This document shows positions 43,568 through 53,200 of a stretch of DNA of 64,000 bases, one piece after another. How positions within the stretch are numbered: the stretch's first letter is position 1; each line of letters starts with the position of its first letter. The notes beneath the pieces are model-generated. The model had not been told where the DNA came from and made no database searches. It was given only the letters and a program-made list of their open reading frames with translations. The translations under genes were made by a program, and so were the position numbers. Source of the stretch: Treponema pectinovorum (GTDB taxonomy: Bacteria > Spirochaetota > Spirochaetia > Treponematales > Treponemataceae); NCBI RefSeq assembly GCF_900497595.1, contig NZ_UFQO01000001.1, positions 372,001-436,000 of the forward strand, written 5' to 3'.

Positions 43568-45496
43568 CTAAAAAAGTGATAAAAATTCCTCTTCTGTTAT
43601 AACAGGAACTGCAATTTTTTTTGCTTTTTCGTTTTTGCTTGAACCGCTTGCAGTGTCGTTTGTAACAAGATAAGAAAGGTCTTTGGTAACAGAAGATTTT
43701 ATGCTTCCTCCGTTTTTCTTTACAAGCTCTTCCGCTTCGCTTCTTTTCATAGTCTTTAATTCTCCAGTAAAGCAAAACGATTTTCCCTGCAACGCTCCTG
43801 TAGAATTTTGAATAACCGTTACATATTTTGCAGCAAGGGATTTTATTTCATCCTCATTTTCCCTTAAACCTGCAACAAAAGTGTGCGCCATTATCTGAGC
43901 AAAGCCGTAAACTTTAGAAAAATCCTCTTCTGTTGCGCTAAAAAGTTTTTCTATAGTGTCGTAGCCGCTTTCAACCAATTTTTGAACTGTCGTTTCGCCA
44001 ATTCCTTCTATGTCAAACCCTGCAATAAAAGATGAAAGAGGAACCTTCGTTTTGGATTGAATAGAATCATAGACTTTTTTTGCACCAAGGCTATTTTTTT
44101 CTTTTAAAATGCTTTCTTCATTTAAAAAAAACGGAATCAAATCTTCAACTTTTAACTTGTAAAAGTCGGTTATGCAGCGAACTTTTTTGGCGTTAAAAAG
44201 TGAGTTCACAAGAGTTTCGCCTAAATCCCGAATATCTATTACAGAAACCCATTTTAAAAGCTGGTGAATAATTTTTTTATCGCAATTTTTATTTGGACAG
44301 AAAAGCCTTGTGCCTTCGTCAACTAAAGTGCTTCCACAGCATTCACATTTTTTAGGAATTTCGATGTTAAAAGTTTTTTGACCTTCCTGCTCGCTCAAAA
44401 CGCTTTCTATCTTTGGAATTATTTCTCCACGCTTTACAACTACAACACGGCTTCCAATTTTTACACCTAATTTTCTTAAAGTTTCAGGATTTGCAAGGCT
44501 TGCGCGTTTTACAATAGTTCCATTAAGGGCAACTTCGTCAAAAATTGCAACTGGCGTGTAAGTTGCTCCCGATTCGCTCCATTCAATTTTTCTAACCGTG
44601 CTGACCGCTTCTTCAAGGCTAAATTTGAATGCAATCTGTCTGTCTGGGCGCGCCCTCAATGCGTCTTCGTGATTTATGAGCCGTTCTTTTACGACAAGAC
44701 CATCTATGTCGTATTCAATCTGCTCTCGTTTTTCCATCACCTGCGCTCTGTAATCTATAACCTGTTGAGCGCTATTGCAGATAAAAAGAGGAACTGTATA
44801 AAAAGACAAAGATTTTAGCCAGTTGATTTTTTCTTCTTCATCAGAAAATGGCTGAGTTCCACTTGTAGAAAAAGCATCGTAGGCAATGAATTGCAGATTT
44901 TCGCTTCCCTTCCCGTCTTTTCTTTTCATAAGACCATTCGCAGCGTTACGACAGTTTGCCTTATCGGAATAAAACTCTTTAAAAACTTCGTGAGTCATCA
45001 CAACTTCACCGCGTATTCCGCCTGTGTAATCGACAATCTTATCGCCTTGATAAAGTGCACTCGGAACGCCCCTCATTTTTTTTGCATTAAAAGTTATTTC
45101 GTCTCCAACAGAACCGTCGCCTCTAGTAACCGCAGCTTTTAAAATTCCTCTTTCAAACTGAAGTTCAAGGCTTGCGCCGTCGAGTTTATACTCAACCAAA
45201 TATTCTGGATAAACGTGATTTTTTGCCCAGTCTAAAAACTGCTCAGGGTCGGCCGCTTTTTCTTGGCTTCCCATTGGCATTACATGACGAATTTTTTTAA
45301 AATTTCCGCTATCTGCCCCGACTTTTTGTAAAATTTTGTTTTGTGGGTCGAGTCTTTTTAGTTCATCCCAAAGAGAATCAAATTCCTCATCTGAAATTTC
45401 AGCTTCGCCGTTGTAATACGAGTCCTGATATTTTTTTATCAAAGTTACGAGCGTGTTTATTCGAGAAGTGCTTTCAACATCAAAAAGTTCGTCCAT
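43568..45496 (-). CDS. ligA: NAD-dependent DNA ligase
   Basis: A 642-residue ligase joining nicks with NAD. The AMP-linked Lys104 is in VEYKLDGAS. An OB fold (about 300-370), a four-Cys zinc finger (CECCG and CPNKNC), four helix-hairpin-helix turns and a C-terminal BRCT domain (about 567-642) follow in the usual order. The active-site lysine motif has Tyr-Lys-Leu rather than the common Pro-Lys-Ile. It is last in a four-gene minus-strand cluster. Confidence 0.96.
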   Translation of the reverse strand: MDELFDVESTSRINTLVTLIKKYQDSYYNGEAEISDEEFDSLWDELKRLDPQNKILQKVGADSGNFKKIRHVMPMGSQEKAADPEQFLDWAKNHVYPEYLVEYKLDGASLELQFERGILKAAVTRGDGSVGDEITFNAKKMRGVPSALYQGDKIVDYTGGIRGEVVMTHEVFKEFYSDKANCRNAANGLMKRKDGKGSENLQFIAYDAFSTSGTQPFSDEEEKINWLKSLSFYTVPLFICNSAQQVIDYRAQVMEKREQIEYDIDGLVVKERLINHEDALRARPDRQIAFKFSLEEAVSTVRKIEWSESGATYTPVAIFDEVALNGTIVKRASLANPETLRKLGVKIGSRVVVVKRGEIIPKIESVLSEQEGQKTFNIEIPKKCECCGSTLVDEGTRLFCPNKNCDKKIIHQLLKWVSVIDIRDLGETLVNSLFNAKKVRCITDFYKLKVEDLIPFFLNEESILKEKNSLGAKKVYDSIQSKTKVPLSSFIAGFDIEGIGETTVQKLVESGYDTIEKLFSATEEDFSKVYGFAQIMAHTFVAGLRENEDEIKSLAAKYVTVIQNSTGALQGKSFCFTGELKTMKRSEAEELVKKNGGSIKSSVTKDLSYLVTNDTASGSSKNEKAKKIAVPVITEEEFLSLF

Positions 45497-45537
45497 AAAA
45501 TTCCTGCTTTATTTTTGCGATTTGATTTTTTTCGATT

Positions 45538-46233
45538 TTAAATTCTTTGGAACAACATCTCATTTATCACGCGGTTTGCATCAAGCCCTTTCTGCTCAAA
45601 CCTGGTTTCTGGCCGCCAATTTTGATGCGGGCAATATCCGTTGTACATATTCTTTAGCATTGGCGTATTTTCCAGTTGTTCAAGACCAAATACAGCATAA
45701 GGAAGCCAATCTGTTACAAAATACAGATAGCCGCCTTTTTTTAATTTTGATGAAATCAAATCCGTTCTGGGGCGCTGAATTAGCCTTCGTTTTTGATGAC
45801 GTTTTTTCTGCCAGGGGTCAGGAAAGAAAATATGAAATGCATCTACACTTTGCTCTAGAATCATATTTTCCAAAACTTCGATTGCGTCTTTTTCTATTAT
45901 GCGAATATTTTTTAAAGAACGATTTTTTATTTCGCCCAAGAGTTTTCCAATCCCAGGCTTATGAACTTCTATTCCAAGATAATTTATGTTGGGATTGTTT
46001 TCTGCGATTATTGCAGTCGCTTTTCCCATTCCAAAACCAATTTCTATGACAACAGGATTTTTGTTCCCAAAAGTTTTTTCAAAATCGAGAATTTCATTTT
46101 GGTATTGAATTCCATAAATCGATAAAAGCTCTTCATAATCTTTTTTTTCAGAAGAAGTAAAATGACCACAGCGTATCGCAAAAGTTTTTATAGTGCGTTT
46201 AAAAGTTTCGTTATCGTTTTCTTGATTTTCCAT
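45538..46233 (-). CDS. trmB: tRNA (guanine-N7-)-methyltransferase TrmB
   Basis: A 231-residue SAM methyltransferase that forms 7-methylguanosine at tRNA position 46. The SAM loop is IEIGFGMGKATA, LGIEVHKPG follows, and the family motif FFPDPWQKKRHQKRR is intact. Normal length. It precedes ligA, separated by 41 bases, with no internal promoter seen. Confidence 0.95.
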   Translation of the reverse strand: MENQENDNETFKRTIKTFAIRCGHFTSSEKKDYEELLSIYGIQYQNEILDFEKTFGNKNPVVIEIGFGMGKATAIIAENNPNINYLGIEVHKPGIGKLLGEIKNRSLKNIRIIEKDAIEVLENMILEQSVDAFHIFFPDPWQKKRHQKRRLIQRPRTDLISSKLKKGGYLYFVTDWLPYAVFGLEQLENTPMLKNMYNGYCPHQNWRPETRFEQKGLDANRVINEMLFQRI

Positions 46234-46251
46234 AATTATTTTTCGCCTGAA

Positions 46252-46932
46252 TCAACCTTTTGATTTTTCTTCTGCAATACATTCTACTGGAGTTAAGAAT
46301 ACGAGGCTACCAGAAACAGTCGAAAGTGGTTTTCTCAAAAAATAAGCATCTTTAAAATCTTTAAAAATATCATCATCGCTTTTCCAAGATTTTTTTTTCG
46401 TTCCGTAATAGAGAAGATTCATTTCTTTGTCAAAAATGGCATAATTTTCAGAAAGGTTAACTCCTGCTTTTTCTCTTACAGAAGAAATTTCGCTTTCCAA
46501 TAAATCTTTACGGTACGAAATCATAAAATTCCCAAAATATTCTTCTCCTGCTGCGTCCGTGTACACAAGATTATATATTCCGTTTTCCAATTGGAAACCT
46601 TCTGGAATTTTTAAAGCAGAGTATCCAACCCAATTATTACCATCGCTTTCAAAAATTACAGGATTTTCCACAAACCACGAAAGAGAATTTTGCTTCGATG
46701 TTATTTTTAAAGACGATGCCCTTTGAGCTTTGCCTTCTGTTTGGATAAATACGCTGAGTGAAACGACAGGTTTTGAAGATTGACTTTCGTATTCAAAAAC
46801 CACAGACGGATTTATCGAAAATACCGAGTTTTCGTTTGAAGAACACGCGGCAAAAAAAACAAAACTGAATGCCAAAGATACAAAAAAAACGAGACTACTT
46901 TTTTTTTCTAAATATGTTCTGCCGTTTTGCAT
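46252..46932 (-). CDS. Lipoprotein of unknown function
   Basis: A 226-residue protein with a signal peptide ending in a lipobox FFAAC (about residue 30). A beta-rich N-terminal domain reminiscent of an immunoglobulin-like fold (SSKPVVSLSVFIQTEG) carries strands up to about 150, then comes a short C-terminal region. No family match is apparent. It lies between trmB and the gene at 46963, same strand, 18 and 30 bases away. Confidence 0.68.
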   Translation of the reverse strand: MQNGRTYLEKKSSLVFFVSLAFSFVFFAACSSNENSVFSINPSVVFEYESQSSKPVVSLSVFIQTEGKAQRASSLKITSKQNSLSWFVENPVIFESDGNNWVGYSALKIPEGFQLENGIYNLVYTDAAGEEYFGNFMISYRKDLLESEISSVREKAGVNLSENYAIFDKEMNLLYYGTKKKSWKSDDDIFKDFKDAYFLRKPLSTVSGSLVFLTPVECIAEEKSKG

Positions 46933-46962
46933 TTTGAATTATCTTGAGCCGAATATAAAAAA

Positions 46963-48126
46963 TTAAAAGTTAAAAATCAAATTGATGACTGTCAAATCGC
47001 TGGAAGAGAATTGATTTACGATTGATTCAAATTTTACATTCACCCTCTTGCATGCGTCATCCAAATACGAAAGATAGTAAAGTCCTAAGTCTGTACTTTC
47101 CTGCCCTTCTGGCAATTCGCGGTAAAAATCAATCAGCGATTTTTTATTGGTATCTGCCGCAGCCTTCGATTCGATGCTTTCCTTTATTTCCTGAAACTGA
47201 TCATTTTTATTATAGAGCGTTATTTGAAGCCTTCCCTGCTTGCCTATTGCAGAAGAACCGCCACCTATTTTCCAAGAAACAAAAACCTGTTCATGATTTC
47301 GCTTTAACTCTTCAACAATTTTTGCCCTCTGTTCTGGGTCGTACAGAAGAGAATCAATATCTTCAATTCCTGCAAACATGCGTTGAGCTTCTTTTCTCAT
47401 ATTGGAGTTTTCGCTGTTTAGAGCAAGTTCCATAACAAGAATAGAAATGTATTCTGCAACGCGAGATTTTTCCATATAAACTTGAACCAAATGCCTTATA
47501 GCAATCGTTATCTGAGAAAATCCATCGCTCTTGTAAAATTTTGTGATTATGTACCAGTTCATCAGCGAAAGACGATTTAAAAATTTTTCTGTCATCAAGA
47601 GATATATGTTTTTTTCTTCGAGAGAATAATCTTTGTTATCCATTATGGATTTCCAGATAGGATCCAAAATCTCTTTTTTTGCACGCTGAACAACTGGCTG
47701 CAATGAAGCAAGAACTCGTCTCAACTGTGTTTCAGATATGTTTATTCTTTCGTCTATAAGCTGAGTTGGATTTTTGCGGTTGTGTTTTTGAACTACGTCT
47801 GTCTGTATAAAATCTGCAAAAAGTTGTCGGTCAAACTGCTTGTAAAGGATTGAATACACCAAAGTTTTTGACAAATCCATAACTTCCTGACGAACAGATA
47901 CAAATTCGGTCATAGAAATTTCTATCTTTGAAACATAATTGAGCAAAATCATATTTTGCAATGCTTGAGGCGAAAAAGGATTTAGGGAAACTCCGTATTC
48001 TTCGACATTGTCTGCCAATTTAAATCGCAATAATTTCATTTTGTGACTTATAAAGTGCGAAGCGCCTTCTTCAGTCAATATCACTTTAAGCGGAAGATTA
48101 AGTGAAAATTTTTTACCTGTAGCCAT
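46963..48126 (-). CDS. Conserved protein with a possible degenerate GHKL ATPase domain
   Basis: A 387-residue cytoplasmic protein. The N-terminal half is helical. In the C-terminal half, VMELALNSENSNM looks like an N box and TDLGLYYLSYLDDACKR with the strand-rich end VINLIFNF looks like a G2 box of a histidine-kinase ATPase domain. The G1 motif and the ATP-binding Gly residues are missing, so ATP binding is doubtful. No known family was recognised beyond this resemblance. The promoter is divergent from the membrane protein gene at 48211. Confidence 0.6.
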   Translation of the reverse strand: MATGKKFSLNLPLKVILTEEGASHFISHKMKLLRFKLADNVEEYGVSLNPFSPQALQNMILLNYVSKIEISMTEFVSVRQEVMDLSKTLVYSILYKQFDRQLFADFIQTDVVQKHNRKNPTQLIDERINISETQLRRVLASLQPVVQRAKKEILDPIWKSIMDNKDYSLEEKNIYLLMTEKFLNRLSLMNWYIITKFYKSDGFSQITIAIRHLVQVYMEKSRVAEYISILVMELALNSENSNMRKEAQRMFAGIEDIDSLLYDPEQRAKIVEELKRNHEQVFVSWKIGGGSSAIGKQGRLQITLYNKNDQFQEIKESIESKAAADTNKKSLIDFYRELPEGQESTDLGLYYLSYLDDACKRVNVKFESIVNQFSSSDLTVINLIFNF

Positions 48127-48158
48127 TAAAACTTTTTGAACTCCAAAATATAGTCCTT

Positions 48159-48187
48159 ATTGTACTGAAAGGGTCTTGCATTGTAAA
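48159..48187 (-). promoter_or_regulatory. Promoter of the 46963-48126 gene
   Basis: Minus strand: TTTACA (48182-48187), a 17-base spacer, TACAAT (48159-48164), followed by a 32-base leader with a GGAG ribosome site. The divergent gene at 48211 has a TATATT box (48197-48202) but no convincing -35. Confidence 0.6.
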
Positions 48188-48210
48188 CCTACAAATTATA
48201 TTCTAAAAGT

Positions 48211-50232
48211 ATGCTTTTTCACTTCAAGAGAAAACTTCTAATTTCTTTTATGATATTGAATTACATAACTTGTAGCCTATTTGCAAACGAGAAGATTGTA
48301 CCTATTTTAAAAGGATTGGAACTTTCAAAAAAAATTGAAGCAGAGCTAAAAAAAAATCAATTCTTTCCACAAAAAATGCAGCTTTCAATAACAGGTGCGG
48401 ACGAATTTGCTTATAACCTGATTTTAGATTTATCTTTTGACAATTCAAATGAAATTCAAAACGAAAAGAAAATTATCTTTTGCGTAAAACAAAACGATTT
48501 TTATTCCAAAAGCAAAGAATTCATCGATTTTTTTAAAAGTATAGAATCCCAAAAACTCAATTTTCCTGTTCAATTTGTACTTACGGCTTTGGACAATCAA
48601 AATGAAATTTTACGCGGTTATAATCGGCAACTGGAAGGAACAAAAAATTTTGCAGAAAGTCTAGAAGAAAACAAGGATTGCGCTGTTATCCTGCTAAACT
48701 TTGACGATTTAGATTTAATAAAGCGAGCAAAGATTTATACGACTGGTGGAAACAAGTCCACACCGCTGGGATTAACAAGAGAAATCGTAGAATCTTTTTA
48801 CAAAACAGGAACCGATTTTATAATCTCACAAAAAATTCTTTCGCTTTACAGAGCATCTCTTTTAGAAGGCGATGAGCAATTAGAATATTTTTTGAAACGT
48901 TCAATTCCATGCATAAAAATATCATTTGCAGAAGATGATGATTTTTCTTCGCTGGATTTTTTTATAAAAAATCACGACCAGTCAAAAAAAACACAAGGCG
49001 ATGTTCATTATTTTTTCTTTGCTCCTACATTTAAAAATTTTTTTGCAAACGCTATTTGGTTAGACGAAAGATTTAATATCATCTGTCTTGAAATTTTTGG
49101 CATTGCTGTGCTTTTGTTTTTGGTTTGCTTTACTTTTTCTGGGAAAAAACGGACAAAAACAAAACGAGTTTTTTCAAGATTTTGGTTTCTACTGCCAATT
49201 TTTCTTTTTTTATCGATTATTTCGCTATATGTATCTCAAGCGCTATGCTTAATAATAAAACCGATTGGAAGTGCAAATCCTGTAAGCCAGTTTGCTTTTA
49301 AAATAATTTTTTCTTCTGTTTTTGTCGCAATACTTTTTTTGTTTCAGACAAAGTTAAAACTTCCAACAAACAATTTTTTGTATGGATTTATGCTGACTGT
49401 AACAGCAATTTTAAACGTGTTTATATTTAGCACTCTGGATATAACGCTTTTTTGGACTTTTGCCCTAGAATACCTTATCGTTTATCTTTCAAGGAATTTT
49501 TACAGAATACGAGCGTTGATTTTTTCGGCATTTTTGATGCTTTTGCCGTTTTTGCCTTATATCTTAGTTTATTTTTCAAATGTAAATTCTACGAGCGTTA
49601 AATTTTTAATCGATGCAAATCCTTCGACAAATATGATGCTCTGCCTCATCCTATTTCCGTTTCAGATAATGTGGTTTAGAGTTCTTCTTAGAATTAGAAC
49701 GACAAAACTAAAATCAAAAGATTTTAAAACTCTAGCAAAATACACTGCTCTATCGCTTTTTATAACACTCGTTTTTGTTTTTACCTTTGCATACCTTACA
49801 ACGAAATTTATTTTTAACAAAAGCAAGAAAGCTCAAGCACAAATTTCATTTATCGATAAAAAAGCAGAAAATCTTTCTGTAGAAGAAAATTTTAAAGACC
49901 TAGCACAGATGTCTTATCACAGTCTTTCAATTTTTTCAAAAGAGCAGGCCTTGCGTTACAGCGTAACAGTAACTTCACCGCAGCCAAATCCAATTTTGGA
50001 TTGCTTTTATGATTTTTCTGTAACAGACAATCCAAGAACAGCGATAATTACAATGCCAGATTATCCTCCGCAAGAAATTACTATAGATTTTTCAACAGAA
50101 AAAAACACAGACAAACTTTTTACGATTGTAGCAATCTACGAAACAGATACGGAAGGCGTTTTTAAGAGGGAAAGCGTATCAAAACATTTCTTAAAAAACG
50201 ATGAAATTCCTTTAGAAAACAGCATAAGATGA
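48211..50232 (+). CDS. Polytopic membrane protein with exported N-terminal domain
   Basis: A 673-residue protein. A signal-like N-terminus (about 1-25) leads into an external domain of about 260 residues (to about 285), then about eight membrane helices (from about 288 to 555), then a cytoplasmic or external C-terminal region of 115 residues. The external domain has the phrase TTGGNKSTPLGLTREIVES, with an Asp/Glu-rich surround that loosely recalls M28-type peptidases, though no metal ligands could be confirmed. No family is assigned. Its stop overlaps the start of the dinB fusion by four bases (ATGA). Confidence 0.7.
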   Translation: MLFHFKRKLLISFMILNYITCSLFANEKIVPILKGLELSKKIEAELKKNQFFPQKMQLSITGADEFAYNLILDLSFDNSNEIQNEKKIIFCVKQNDFYSKSKEFIDFFKSIESQKLNFPVQFVLTALDNQNEILRGYNRQLEGTKNFAESLEENKDCAVILLNFDDLDLIKRAKIYTTGGNKSTPLGLTREIVESFYKTGTDFIISQKILSLYRASLLEGDEQLEYFLKRSIPCIKISFAEDDDFSSLDFFIKNHDQSKKTQGDVHYFFFAPTFKNFFANAIWLDERFNIICLEIFGIAVLLFLVCFTFSGKKRTKTKRVFSRFWFLLPIFLFLSIISLYVSQALCLIIKPIGSANPVSQFAFKIIFSSVFVAILFLFQTKLKLPTNNFLYGFMLTVTAILNVFIFSTLDITLFWTFALEYLIVYLSRNFYRIRALIFSAFLMLLPFLPYILVYFSNVNSTSVKFLIDANPSTNMMLCLILFPFQIMWFRVLLRIRTTKLKSKDFKTLAKYTALSLFITLVFVFTFAYLTTKFIFNKSKKAQAQISFIDKKAENLSVEENFKDLAQMSYHSLSIFSKEQALRYSVTVTSPQPNPILDCFYDFSVTDNPRTAIITMPDYPPQEITIDFSTEKNTDKLFTIVAIYETDTEGVFKRESVSKHFLKNDEIPLENSIR

Positions 50233-53200
50233 AAAAACAATACCTGCATGTCGATTTAGATGCTTTTTTTGCCTCCGTAGAATTGATAGACCATCCTCAG
50301 TGGAAAAATCTTCCCTTAATAGTTGGCGGAAAACCAGAAGACAGGCGTTCTGTAGTTTCCACAGCCTCATACGAAGCGCGAAAATACGGCGTTCATTCTG
50401 CAATGCCAACGGTAACTGCGGTAAAACTTTGCCCAAATGCGATATTCGTCCATCCAAGGATGGAAAGATACTTTGAATTTTCTGAAAAAGTTATGGAGAT
50501 TTTTAAAAGTTATTCTCCAGATGTTCACCAAATTTCAATCGATGAAGCGTTTATAGATTTAACAGGAACAGAAAAACTTTTTGGACCTGCAAGCCAAACT
50601 GCGAAAAAAATAAAAAACGAAGTTTTTGAAAAAACAGGACTTACAGTTTCTGTTGGGCTTGCAACTACAAAATATCTTGCAAAGCTCGCTTCAGAAATAA
50701 AAAAGCCAGACGGATTTTTTGAAGTTGAAGAGGGAAAAGAGACAGATTTTATGCTTTCGCTTCCTTTAAAAAAAATCTGGGGAATCGGTGAAAAAACTTT
50801 AATTCAATTAAACAAAAATGGAATAAAAACGACACAACAGCTCTATCAAAAACCAAAAAATCTGCTTTGCGTTCTATTTGGAGAAGCGACTGGAAATTTT
50901 TTGTATAACGCTGTTCGAGGGCAGGAAAAGGAAACTTTTAATCAACCTGCAAAAACTCACTCTTTAAGTGCAGAAAATACTTATTCGTGGAGTTTGACAG
51001 AAAATTTTGCGATAGATACAGCACTTCTCGAACTTTGCCACACGGTTATCTGGAGAATGCACAAAGAAAACGTAAAAAGTTTTACCGCTTGTGTAAAAAT
51101 CCGCTATGACGATTTTACAACTATTACGATTCAAGAAACTTCCGAACACTGTATTTCAAGTCTCGATGACCTTTTTGAACGAGCAAAAAAACTCTTTTAC
51201 AAAAAAGCCGACATTTCAAAGGGAATAAGGCTTTTGGGAGTCGCGCTTCAAAACATAAAGGATGCAAACGACTTTGTGCAATCAGAACTTTTTGATTTTG
51301 AAGATGAAAAAAAACGAAAACTTGAAGAAGCGATTCTAAAAACAGAAAAAAAATTAAAAGGCGTAACGATAACTCGCGCAAGACTTTTAAAAGGCAAAGA
51401 TTTAAAAAGTATTTTTTTATTCTTTAGCATATCTTTGATTTCGCTTTTATTTCCAGCAAAAATGCACTCTCAAAGCACGCTCATAACAGAGCGCGAAGCA
51501 GACGGTGCAGGTGCGATAGTTTTTGACTCCACAAAATTAGAACCGCAAATCGATTGGAACAAGCCTTCCATCTTTAACTATAAAATTTCTGATAAAAATA
51601 TAGAATTTACAACGATGGGCTATTGGAAGAGTTTTTTTTCTAGCGCATGGACTTCGACTTTTGGATATTCAAACTCAACTGCACAGACGATTTCTACACC
51701 GATATTTTCAAACCAAGTTGATTTAAATCTGCGGTTGCTTTTGGATAAAAAATACTATTTTGAAGCAAATTTTGCAGACAATTTTGACACGAACACTCTC
51801 GCTTTAGGATATTACGGAGAAAATTTTATAAAAGAAGCAAGGATAGCAAACCGCGGAATAAAATTTCCTTCAATCTATTCGATAGATGAACTTGGGCGTG
51901 GTATTGGCGGTGGAAATAATTTGGCACCAGGCCTTTCGTTGCATTTTGAAAAAGAAAACTGGTCTGGCGATTTTGTACTCCGCTATGAAAACCTCGAATC
52001 AAAAAGCAAAACCTGGTACGGAAGCAACAGCGTTTCTACGAACGAAATTCCGCTAGAAGATTTTATGACAGGCTTTCAATACGTTTTTCCTTCAAGAGAC
52101 GCAGTTCTGGCAATAAAAAACATCTATGTAGAATCGGTAAACGGCAGTTATTCAGATTCTTTTGGAAGAAAATACAAGCGGTTGGATTCAAGCCAATATC
52201 TTTTAAGCGCTGCAAATAATTCAATTTTTCTCTCTAAAGAAGCAAAAGCATACAAGACAAAATCCGCACTTCCTTGCATTGCAGTTGAATACGATTCATC
52301 TTATCAAACGGCTGCACTTTTGGAATTGGGTTCTTGGGGGACAGCAGAAACTCCAGGCAGCGAATTTTTAGGAAAAACACAAAAGATATTTAAAAAAGAT
52401 GATTTAGCAAATTTTTCAATTCCGCTAAAAGGAACAATCGATGGGAGCGAAGTCTATTATATTCAATATCAATCCCGCTTTTCTCCTTATGCAAGCGCTT
52501 CTCGCTATGACGCAGGAATCATTTCTTCAGGCGAAGCTTCTGTAATTTACACAAGCACAAAAATATCCAGCACAGAGTATTCTGCAATTTTGGATGACGA
52601 CAATTTTAGCCAGATTTTAAAGGATTTTTTTAGCAACACTCACATCTATGCAGAAGTTTTTAAGCAAAGTTCAAAAGATTTTTTATCTCCAGAATATCGC
52701 TTTCCTTTTTCAAAAGACTGCCCAAACATATATCTTGGATACAAAAAAGAAAACGATTTGGTTTTGGCTATAAGAACCTACAATTCTACAAGCCGATTTG
52801 AAATTGGAACTGGGGCGGTAGAAGGAAGCGTTAGAGCATACAAAAATGGAATTCAAGATTCAAACGCAAAATATGACAGCAAGAGCGGAACTGTAAAACT
52901 TTCCGGCGATTTTTCATCTTCCGACAGAATTGTAATTCAATGGTACGAAGATTCTCCTTCAAACTCGGGAACAGTTACCAGTGCTGGCGGAATAAGCAAA
53001 AGGCTGTCTTCAAAAATAAATACAGACCTTTCATTTGCAGCAAGATGGCCTTTAATGCAAAATGAAAAATATTCAAAAACGGCACAAGGCTCGCTTGGAT
53101 ATATAAACCTTGCAGGCGGCATAGAATATTCAGGCAAAAATTTTAAGATAAAAAATGTGGCAGGCGTTGGCTTTGAGCAGGTAAACACGAGCGGAATATT

